A stretch of 5,119 bases of DNA, taken from NCBI GenBank assembly GCA_030615705.1, contig JAUWYT010000157.1, positions 1-5,119 of the forward strand, read 5' to 3'. The stretch is from Chloroflexota bacterium (lineage in GTDB: Bacteria > Chloroflexota > Anaerolineae > VGOG01). Below are positions 1 through 5,119 of the stretch, piece after piece (position 1 is the stretch's first letter; each line of letters begins with the position of its first letter). The position numbers and the translations under genes were made by a program. The notes below the pieces were generated by a model. It was not told the DNA's origin, ran no database searches, and worked only from the letters and a program-made list of their open reading frames with translations.

Positions 1-1
1 G

Positions 2-1987
2 AGGCAGGAGCTCACCTCTCAAATGGGCAATAGGGCTCAGGAGGAGGGATTTCTTCTACAAATGAGCCCTATGGGTCTGTTGATGATTCCGGTGATGGAG
101 GGAAAGCCCCTCAGCGAAGAGGAATTCAGGGCTCTGAGTCAGGAAGTAAAAGAGGAAGTGCGGCAAAAGCGGGAGGGCCTGCAAGAAGAGCTAAAGAGGG
201 CCATGAGGCAGCTAACGGGCCTGGAGAAGAAAGCCAACGAGGCACTACGGAAGCTGGACCAGGAGGTAGCTCTGTACGCTGTGGCCCCCGCGATTACCGA
301 ATTGGTGGAGAAATACGAGGGGCTTCCGGAGATCGTGGGCTGCTTGAAGGACATGCAGGATGACATCGTGGAGAACCTCTCCCAGTTCAGGGAGGAAGCT
401 GAGGCCCAGCCTGCCTTTCCCCTTCCTGTGCCTGGAGCAAAGGAGCTGCCTTTCAGGAAATACGAAGTGAACGTGGTGGTGGATAACTCCGACCTCAAGG
501 GGGCACCGGTGGTCATGGAGCTCAACCCTACCTACAACAACCTCTTCGGCCTCATAGAGAAGGAGGCCCAGTTCGGCGCCCTGATCACCGACTTCACCAT
601 GATCAGGGGGGGATCCCTCCACCGGGCCAACGGCGGCTACCTGGTGCTGCCTGCCGAGGAGCTGTTGCGCAACCCCTTCTCCTGGGATAGCTTGAAGCGA
701 GCTCTCAGGAATAAAGAGATTGCTGTGGAGGAAGCAGGGGAGAGGTTAGGCTTCGTCACTACCAAGAGCCTGCGGCCCGAGCCCATCCCCTTGGACGCCA
801 AAGTAGTTCTCATCGGGCAACCCAGGCTTTACTATCTCCTCTACACCCTGGATGAGGATTTCAGCGAGCTCTTCAAAGTCAAAGCCGATTTCGACACCCG
901 CACGGACCGCACCGACGAGACTATAAGGGACTACGCCGCCTTTGTCTGCACCCTTTGTCGTGAGGATGGTTTGAAACACCTTGATGCCTCGGCACTGGCC
1001 AAGGTCATTGAGCACAGCTCCCGGCTGGCCGAGGATCAGGAGAAGCTCTCCGCCAGGTTTGGTGAGATCTCGGACATCATCAGGGAGGCTAGCTTCTATG
1101 CGACCCAGGAAGATTCGACTTACGTGACCGCCGTTCACGTGCAGAAGGCCATCGAGGAGAAGTTCTACCGCTCCAACCTCCTTCAGGAGAGGATCAGCGA
1201 GATGATCGAGCGAGGCACCCTCATCATTGACGCGGTGGGGGAGGAAGTGGGCCAGGTGAATGGCCTCTCTGTTGTCAGCCTGGGGGACATCGCCTTCGGC
1301 CGGCCTTCTCGGATTACCGCCAGCATAGGCCTGGGCCGGGAGGGGCTTATAGACATCGAACGGGAGGCCAAGCTGGGAGGCCCTATCCATACCAAGGGGG
1401 TGATGATCCTGAGCGGCTATCTGGCCGAGAAGTATGCTCAGGATAAGCCCCTCAGCCTCTCGGCCCGCCTGGTCTTCGAGCAGAGCTACTCAGGGGTGGA
1501 GGGGGACAGCGCCTCCAGCACGGAGCTTTATGCTCTCCTCTCCAACCTCTCCGGCCTTCCCATCAAGCAAGGCATCGCCGTCACCGGCTCCATCAACCAG
1601 AAGGGGGAGGTGCAGGCCATCGGCGGGGTGAACGAGAAGATCGAGGGGTTCTTCGAGACCTGCAAGGCCAAGGGGCTGACCGGCGAGCAGGGGGTGCTTA
1701 TCCCGGAAAGCAACGTGCAGAACCTGATGCTCAAAGGGGAGGTGGTGGAGGCGGTCAGGGAGGGCAAGTTCCACATCTGGTCCGTGAAGACCGCTGACGA
1801 AGGGATTGAGATCCTGACGGGAGTCAAGGCCGGGGTGAGGAAAGAAGACGGGACCTTCGAAGAGGATTCAGTGAACGATCGAGTGGACAGGCGTCTGAGC
1901 GAACTGGCAGAGAGGATGAGGGAGTTCGCCAGGGACGAAAAAGAGGAGGATGGGGGGGACAGGGAGGAGAATGCACCCGCTTCATAG
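2..1987 (+). CDS. Lon-family ATP-dependent protease (AAA_32/LonB-like), N-terminus cut by window edge
   Basis: This is an ATP-dependent serine protease that should unfold and degrade damaged or regulatory proteins in the cytoplasm. The frame is open to the left edge, and the residues before the first Met (position 23) fit the family's helical region, so that Met is internal. Numbering from it, residues 35-125 are a charged helical, coiled-coil-like insertion. Residues 165-290 are the rest of the AAA+ module (NPTYNNLFG at 168, HRANGGYLVLP at 200, KVVLIG at 260, FKVKADFD at 284). Residues 330-385 are a helical lid. Residues 395-600 are the Lon protease domain. The catalytic dyad is visible: Ser496 in EGDSAS and Lys539 in GGVNEKIEG. 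Walker A is not in the window; relatives of roughly 800 residues carry it in the missing N-terminal part. The position where relatives often have Asp after GGYLVL is Pro210. The tail after about residue 605 is acidic and probably disordered. It is the first visible gene of a probable operon. Confidence 0.93.
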   Translation, partial: RQELTSQMGNRAQEEGFLLQMSPMGLLMIPVMEGKPLSEEEFRALSQEVKEEVRQKREGLQEELKRAMRQLTGLEKKANEALRKLDQEVALYAVAPAITELVEKYEGLPEIVGCLKDMQDDIVENLSQFREEAEAQPAFPLPVPGAKELPFRKYEVNVVVDNSDLKGAPVVMELNPTYNNLFGLIEKEAQFGALITDFTMIRGGSLHRANGGYLVLPAEELLRNPFSWDSLKRALRNKEIAVEEAGERLGFVTTKSLRPEPIPLDAKVVLIGQPRLYYLLYTLDEDFSELFKVKADFDTRTDRTDETIRDYAAFVCTLCREDGLKHLDASALAKVIEHSSRLAEDQEKLSARFGEISDIIREASFYATQEDSTYVTAVHVQKAIEEKFYRSNLLQERISEMIERGTLIIDAVGEEVGQVNGLSVVSLGDIAFGRPSRITASIGLGREGLIDIEREAKLGGPIHTKGVMILSGYLAEKYAQDKPLSLSARLVFEQSYSGVEGDSASSTELYALLSNLSGLPIKQGIAVTGSINQKGEVQAIGGVNEKIEGFFETCKAKGLTGEQGVLIPESNVQNLMLKGEVVEAVREGKFHIWSVKTADEGIEILTGVKAGVRKEDGTFEEDSVNDRVDRRLSELAERMREFARDEKEEDGGDREENAPAS

Positions 1988-2033
1988 GGCCTTCTTCGCG
2001 CGGCTGGAGGCCGAGGTACAAGGAGAGCGATAG
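1971..2033 (+). CDS. possible 20-codon leader ORF coupling the protease and transporter genes
   Basis: An ATG at 1971 follows the purine-rich AGGGAGGAGA (1961-1970), which resembles a ribosome binding site although the spacing is very short. It opens a 20-codon frame (MHPLHRAFFARLEAEVQGER) that ends with TAG at 2031-2033, directly before the GTG start of the next gene and in the same frame. It overlaps the last 17 bases of the protease gene in another frame. It may be a leader peptide for translational coupling, the remains of a longer N-terminus of the downstream protein cut off by an amber codon, or chance. No family is recognised. Only the placement and the purine-rich stretch support it. 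Confidence 0.25.
   Translation: MHPLHRAFFARLEAEVQGER
2020..2025 (+). promoter_or_regulatory. ribosome binding site setting the GTG start at 2034
   Basis: AAGGAG lies eight bases before the GTG at 2034. This is near-ideal Shine-Dalgarno sequence and spacing. It supports GTG initiation over any downstream ATG, and the frame cannot extend further up because a TAG precedes it. Confidence 0.75.
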
Positions 2034-3092
2034 GTGAGAAGCCAGCAGGGCAAACAGGTGAGATGGAAAAAACCGGGACTGGGGCTCTCCGGGCTCCTGC
2101 TCTTTGCCCTCTCCCTGGAGCTGATGAAGCAGGGAGCCGGGGGGCTGGCGCCGCTTCTGCGAGGCCACCTGGCAGTCACCAACGCTGCCGATAGCATGGG
2201 GTTCGGCTGGCTGATGGCTTATCTGATCTTGAGCGGGTCGCCAGTGGCGGCCGCAGGGGTGGCCCTGTTGAGCGCTGGCGCGCTGTCGCCCCTCCAAGCC
2301 TTCACCATGGTTGCTGGCTCGCGCCTGGGCGCCTGCCTCATCGTCCTGCTGGTCGGCTTCATCTACACCCTGCGGGGGCATGAGCGTCGGACCGCGCTTA
2401 CCGCAGGCGTCCTTTCCCTCCTGCTTACTGGCTCGGTCCAGTTGGTGGCCCTACCGATGGGGGTGCTGATCCTCAGCCGAGGCTGGCTCGACGGCCTTTC
2501 GATTCCTGGCCTGGACGGACTGGCGGCCGGCGTCAACCGGGGACTGGAACCGCTGATCGGCCCCCTCGCGGCCTTCCTCCCCGGCTGGGCGCTTTTCGTA
2601 GCCGGCGTGGGACTGGTGATGCTCAGTTTCCGCCTCTTCGGCCGCTCCCTGCCCCAGATGCGGCTGGAGAGAACCGACTTCGGCCAGGTCCCCAGGCTGG
2701 TCTATCGCCCCGAGGTCATGTTCCTGATGGGACTGGCGATCACCCTGGTCACGATGTCCGTCTCCATATCCGTGGGCATCCTGGTCCCCCTCTCCGCCCG
2801 TGGCTACATGCGCCGGGAGAACATCATCCCCTACATCCTGGGGGCGAACATCTCTACCCTGGCGGACACATTGGTTGCGGCGGCGCTGCTAAGAGACCCC
2901 CGAGCAGTGACCGTGGTGGCGACGCATATGGTCTGTGCAGCCATAGTCTCCCTGCTCGTCATCCTGCTGGCCTACCGGCCCTACGAGCGGGCCATCTCAG
3001 ACGCGCTGACCTGGATCACCCGCCGGCGTAGGAACTTCGCCTTCTTCCTGGGCGTCATCTTTGTCATCCCTGTAGTGCTTATCTTGCTGTAA
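2034..3092 (+). CDS. divergent Na/Pi-cotransporter-family membrane protein
   Basis: This is a 352-residue polytopic inner-membrane protein with a basic N-terminus (residues 1-13) and about nine hydrophobic segments (roughly 16-31, 56-80, 86-112, 120-148, 172-199, 226-254, 265-286, 291-313, 335-352). It shows the two-repeat plan of the Na_Pi_cotrans (NptA/NaPi-II) family. One half has AGALSPLQAF then AGSRLGA (94-100). The other has VGILVPLSARG then YILGANIST (267-275), close to the family's GANIGTT loop. The QSSS motifs expected in both repeats to bind sodium and phosphate are replaced by SGSP (67-70) and MSVSIS (241-246), so the substrate is uncertain. There is no long soluble PhoU-like tail, which many bacterial members carry. 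The start is GTG with a strong ribosome binding site. A universal stress protein follows 18 bases downstream. The family call is by pattern recognition; a non-phosphate solute or a regulatory role is possible. Confidence 0.72.
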   Translation: MRSQQGKQVRWKKPGLGLSGLLLFALSLELMKQGAGGLAPLLRGHLAVTNAADSMGFGWLMAYLILSGSPVAAAGVALLSAGALSPLQAFTMVAGSRLGACLIVLLVGFIYTLRGHERRTALTAGVLSLLLTGSVQLVALPMGVLILSRGWLDGLSIPGLDGLAAGVNRGLEPLIGPLAAFLPGWALFVAGVGLVMLSFRLFGRSLPQMRLERTDFGQVPRLVYRPEVMFLMGLAITLVTMSVSISVGILVPLSARGYMRRENIIPYILGANISTLADTLVAAALLRDPRAVTVVATHMVCAAIVSLLVILLAYRPYERAISDALTWITRRRRNFAFFLGVIFVIPVVLILL

Positions 3093-3096
3093 CGTG

Positions 3097-3101
3097 GGTG
3101 G
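3097..3101 (+). promoter_or_regulatory. ribosome binding site (GGTGG type) for the stress protein
   Basis: GGTGG lies nine bases before the ATG at 3111, within a G-rich run. It is weaker than the AAGGAG site upstream. The same GGTGG occurs six bases before the TTG at 3959, which suggests a shared style of initiation signal in this cluster. Confidence 0.45.
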
Positions 3102-3110
3102 TGGGAAACA

Positions 3111-3962
3111 ATGAAGATCCTGCTCTGCACCAACGGCTCCTCACACACGGTCCAAGCGCTAGACCTGGGCACGCGCGTAGCGCGGGCGGCGGCGAGTTCC
3201 GTGGACATCCTGGCCATGGTCGAACGCGACCGGGAGGAAGAGGTGCACCGGCTCGCCGAGGCGGCCGCTGGCGACCTGAAAGCAGCAGGGATTCCGGTTA
3301 CCATCCTCCGGCGGACCGGCCGGATGGCCGAGGAGGTGGTTCGCCAGGCCCAAGCCGCCCCGTACGACCTGGTGATCATCGGCAGCCGGGGGCGACGGGG
3401 AGTGGTGCGGCTGCTGCTGGGCTCGGTGGCCCTCCACGTCACCAAGCACGCGCCAGCCTCCGTCCTGGTAGTCAAGGGACACGCCCGCGACCTCAGGCAG
3501 TTCGTGGTCTGTTCCTCCGCCGGTCCCGTGAGCGAGCACACCGTCCGGTTCGCCGGCCGCCTGGCCCGGGCTCTGGGGGCCTCGGTGACCCTGCTCCACG
3601 TGATGTCCCAACTGCCGCTGGCCAAAGACGCGGTCCCAGACGATCTGGAGGCATCGGCGGAGGAACTGATCCAGCGCGGCTCGCGAGAGGGGGTACACCT
3701 CAGCCAGATGCTGGATCTGCTGGCAATGGAGGGAGTGGCAACCCGCGCGGTGGCCCGTCACGGCCTGGTGCGGGACGAGATCATCGCCGAGGCCCAGGAG
3801 GGCCGGTACGACCTGGTGGTGACTGGGGCTCACGTCACACCTGGCCTGAACGCGCGTCTGGTGGACAACCTGAGCGCGGACATCCTGTTGGCGGCCAACC
3901 GGCCAGTGCTGATGGTCCGCTGGCGAGAACGCCGGGCGTTGAATGCGGGTGGCGACTGTTGA
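3111..3962 (+). CDS. tandem-domain universal stress protein (UspA family)
   Basis: This is a 283-residue cytoplasmic protein made of two Usp domains, about residues 1-122 and 129-270. Each starts with a beta strand (MKILLCTNGS; QFVVCSSAG) and ends in the typical ASVLVVK or RPVLMVR strand. Domain 1 carries an exact ATP-binding signature, G-x2-G-x9-G-S: GSRG at 91-94 and GS at 104-105. In domain 2 the matching stretch is GAHV (239-242) followed by DN in place of GS, so it has probably lost nucleotide binding. The Asp usually found in the first strand's DGS is Asn8 here. Tandem Usps are often encoded beside transporters and are thought to act as nucleotide-dependent regulators or stress-survival factors; the partner here may be the membrane protein 18 bases upstream. 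The gene is strongly GC-rich at third codon positions. Its TGA stop overlaps the TTG start of the next gene. Confidence 0.92.
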   Translation: MKILLCTNGSSHTVQALDLGTRVARAAASSVDILAMVERDREEEVHRLAEAAAGDLKAAGIPVTILRRTGRMAEEVVRQAQAAPYDLVIIGSRGRRGVVRLLLGSVALHVTKHAPASVLVVKGHARDLRQFVVCSSAGPVSEHTVRFAGRLARALGASVTLLHVMSQLPLAKDAVPDDLEASAEELIQRGSREGVHLSQMLDLLAMEGVATRAVARHGLVRDEIIAEAQEGRYDLVVTGAHVTPGLNARLVDNLSADILLAANRPVLMVRWRERRALNAGGDC

Positions 3963-4131
3963 GTACGATACGGAATGAACGCAGTTTCCTCGACCAAATC
4001 CGCTTTAGCCGGGGCCTCAGGCTGTGGCAGGTGATGGCCCGTGGCCTGGGAGTGGTGGCGGTCGTAGCTATCTTCGGCCTCCCGGGCAAGGTAGTGGCCG
4101 CAGTCGGCCTGCTGGCCTCACTGGCGATCCT

Positions 4132-4147
4132 CCTGGCGGCCTGGCGG
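4132..4147 (+). repeat. perfect 8-bp tandem duplication (CCTGGCGG x2)
   Basis: Two adjacent identical 8-mers occupy 4132-4139 and 4140-4147. Eight is not a multiple of three, so one extra copy shifts frame 2 into frame 1, exactly the shift between the two halves of the surrounding small gene. Short tandem repeats of this kind can expand or contract by replication slippage. Confidence 0.85.
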
Positions 4148-4290
4148 TGCTGGGCAAGCTGGCCGGCACGGGAAGCGCCTTTCTGCCGGCTGACCTGGAG
4201 GCGTTCGCCGCCGAAATCGAAGCCGAGACGGGCGTGGAAGCTGTCATCGTGTCATACGGGGGGATCCGGAACGCTTCTCCCTTTGTGAAG

Positions 4291-4296
4291 AGAAGG
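4291..4296 (+). promoter_or_regulatory. ribosome binding site deciding the ATG start at 4305
   Basis: AGAAGG ends eight bases before ATG 4305. The in-frame GTG at 4296 overlaps this site and has no comparable signal of its own, so ATG 4305 is the better start. Confidence 0.6.
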
Positions 4297-4304
4297 TGCT
4301 GAGT

Positions 4305-5054
4305 ATGGAAGGCCAATTTTGGAATGTGACCCTCTACGGTAGTCTTGCGGGATTAGCTACCTTGGCCGGGATCTACATAGTGTTGACGAGAGAGGCATGG
4401 GCTCGCCGAGGCTCCATCTATCTCATCAGCTTTGCCTCTGGCGCACTGCTTTCAGCTTGTCTGCTGGACATCCTCCCCAAGTCCCTGGAGCTGAATGAGA
4501 ATGCCGTTTTCTACGCTTTGCTGAGCTTCCTCGCCTTCTACATCCTGGAACAGAACGTTGTGGTACACGCCGGCCATGAGGACCCGGAGTGCTCCGAAGA
4601 GAGCGAGATGCACCGGCGGCACACGTTGGGGGTGATTTCCTTCTTGGGCATTGGCTTTCACTCCCTTCTCGATGGGGTGATCATCGGCGCCGGTTTCGCG
4701 GATAGTGCTGTCACTGGTATCATCGCCACCGTCGGCGTGATCATGCATGAGTTTCCGGAGGGCCTCTCTATGATGGCAATCCTCCTTCATGCCGGCCTGA
4801 CCAGGGCGAAGGCTCTGGCTTATTCCGTCATTGTGGCCTTGGCCACACCGGTGGGGGCTATTGCTTCCTATGTGGCCCTGCAGGGGATCAGGGCGGACAT
4901 GCTGGGGGGGTTATTGGGCATAGCGGCAGGCTCTTTCTTGTATATTGCGGCTTCGGACCTCATCCCAGAAACGCGTCGCCAGTCCAGCCCCTACAATGTC
5001 CCCTTGGTCATCAGTGGGATGGCGACTTTGTTTGTGTTGGAGCTAGTGTTATAA
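4305..5054 (+). CDS. ZIP-family divalent metal transporter
   Basis: This is a 249-residue inner-membrane protein of the ZIP family, expected to move zinc or related divalent cations (Fe, Mn, Cd) towards the cytoplasm. About eight hydrophobic segments are seen. The metal-site motifs are intact: HSLLDG (His119, Asp123) in the fourth segment and HEFPEG (His148, Glu149, Glu152) in the fifth. FASGALLSACLLDILPKS (43-60) and FLYIAASDLIPE (211-222) match the conserved ends of the second and seventh segments. A hydrophilic loop at 88-106 holds four His, one Cys and many acidic residues, the usual place for a metal-binding loop between segments three and four. The length is normal for bacterial ZIPs. 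The ATG start is chosen on its ribosome binding site; a GTG start at 4296 would add three residues. Third codon positions are less GC-rich than in the stress-protein gene (11 of the first 24 codons after the start end in A/T, against 4 of 24), hinting at a different history. The exact metal cannot be read from sequence. Confidence 0.92.
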   Translation: MEGQFWNVTLYGSLAGLATLAGIYIVLTREAWARRGSIYLISFASGALLSACLLDILPKSLELNENAVFYALLSFLAFYILEQNVVVHAGHEDPECSEESEMHRRHTLGVISFLGIGFHSLLDGVIIGAGFADSAVTGIIATVGVIMHEFPEGLSMMAILLHAGLTRAKALAYSVIVALATPVGAIASYVALQGIRADMLGGLLGIAAGSFLYIAASDLIPETRRQSSPYNVPLVISGMATLFVLELVL

Positions 5055-5075
5055 CTCTGGAAAGAGAGAGGCAAA

Positions 5076-5119
5076 ATGACAATCAACAAACCTGTCCTGA
5101 GCCCTGTCGAAGGGATGAC
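5076..5119 (+). CDS. possible start of a further gene, cut by window edge
   Basis: An ATG at 5076 sits four bases after GAGAGG (5066-5071) and opens a frame that stays open to the right edge (MTINKPVLSPVEGM). The purine-rich run and the 21-base gap after the ZIP stop suit a next operon gene. However, most of the frame coincides with a sequence resembling a dispersed intergenic repeat, which weakens the case. Nothing about its product can be said. Confidence 0.3.
   Translation, partial: MTINKPVLSPVEGM
5094..5119. repeat. sequence resembling a dispersed short bacterial repeat
   Basis: The core CCTGAGCCCTGTCGAAGG (5096-5113), flanked by GTC and GAC, closely resembles a short sequence (CTGAGC, pyrimidine-rich spacer, GTCGAAGG) that I recall as scattered many times through intergenic regions of diverse bacterial genomes. 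Only one copy is visible here and it runs to the window edge, so repetition cannot be shown from this window. Confidence 0.4.

Larger units (their letters stand above)
3959..4302 (+). pseudogene. small membrane-protein gene broken by an 8-bp tandem duplication
   Basis: A TTG at 3959, overlapping the stress-protein stop (TTGA) and preceded by GGTGG at 3948-3952, opens a frame with an amphipathic N-terminus (residues 1-28) and a hydrophobic region of one or two membrane segments (about 29-63, with LPGK at 41-44). The frame then passes through CCTGGCGG repeated twice at 4132-4147. Beyond it the original frame gives a Trp/Arg/Cys/Pro-rich tail of out-of-frame character ending at 4288 (109 residues in all). 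Removing one copy joins the reading to the frame ending at 4302, giving 111 residues with a plausible soluble tail (LPADLEAFAAEIEAE, then VEAVIVSYGGIR) and mostly G/C third positions. No family was recognised. The cause may be a true mutation, a reversible phase switch, or an assembly or read error. An alternative start is the ATG at 4034. As the DNA stands, the product is frameshifted. Confidence 0.6.

Noticed and set aside
23..25. ATG as the true start of the protease gene
   Set aside because: The frame stays open to the left edge (codons from position 2 read RQELTSQ), the residues before it continue the family's helical region, and a Walker A segment would be missing, so this Met is internal.
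746..1390. Minus-strand open frame of 214 codons
   Set aside because: It lies wholly inside the protease domain coding region, has no recognisable motif, and is explained by codon bias of the + strand gene.
1988..2033. Terminator or promoter between the protease and transporter genes
   Set aside because: No hairpin with a T-run and no convincing -35/-10 pair was seen in this 46-base gap.
1824..2381. Minus-strand open frame of 185 codons
   Set aside because: It spans the end of one good gene and the start of another, with low-complexity Gln/Pro/Ser content and no family features.
2981..3833. Minus-strand open frames opposite the stress protein
   Set aside because: They are Arg/Ser/Pro/His-rich shadows typical of the antisense of GC-rich genes, with no motifs.
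4125..4160. Programmed -1 ribosomal frameshift in the small membrane gene
   Set aside because: The frame change is in the -1 direction, but no canonical slippery heptamer is seen, while the 8-bp tandem duplication explains the shift directly.
3098..4288. Long 396-codon open frame over the stress-protein gene
   Set aside because: Up to 3958 it is a Gly/Arg/Pro-rich shadow of the convincing Usp frame. Only the part from about 3959 looks like protein, and that is reported as the broken small gene.
4296..4304. GTG start for the ZIP transporter
   Set aside because: It overlaps the AGAAGG site that is well placed for ATG 4305, and has no good ribosome binding site of its own.

Overview
The window looks like part of a compact, GC-rich bacterial operon, with every supported gene on the + strand and reading left to right. 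The organism cannot be named from the sequence. The Lon-like protease of the AAA_32 type, the GC-rich coding style, the mix of ATG, GTG and TTG starts and the short dispersed repeat at the right edge would all suit an uncultured environmental bacterium, possibly a Chloroflexota-like or deltaproteobacterial lineage. That placement is a guess.

Layout. Positions 2-1987 hold the C-terminal 661 residues of a Lon-family ATP-dependent protease whose N-terminus (including Walker A) lies left of the window. After 46 bp comes a GTG-started polytopic membrane protein (2034-3092) with the two-repeat plan of Na/phosphate cotransporters but without their QSSS signatures. Eighteen bases later is a tandem-domain universal stress protein (3111-3962). 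Its stop overlaps a TTG start of a small membrane-protein gene (3959-4302). That gene is broken by a perfect 8-bp tandem duplication at 4132-4147; removing one copy restores a continuous 111-residue protein. Two bases after its end starts a ZIP-family divalent metal transporter (4305-5054). The last 65 bases hold a possible start of another gene and a short sequence resembling a widely dispersed bacterial repeat.

How the genes may work together. Spacings of 46, 18, -3 and 2 bases and the absence of any hairpin-plus-T-run terminator suggest co-transcription. A quality-control protease, an ion-coupled transporter relative, a nucleotide-binding stress protein and a metal transporter would fit a membrane, ion or metal stress operon, but this is inferred from context only. 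No promoter, RNA gene, mobile element or CRISPR array was seen. There is no gene-free stretch longer than about 65 bases.

The most interesting points are the 8-bp duplication that breaks (or could phase-switch) the small membrane gene, the missing QSSS signatures in the cotransporter-like protein, and a 20-codon ORF that begins inside the protease gene and ends exactly at the transporter's GTG start.
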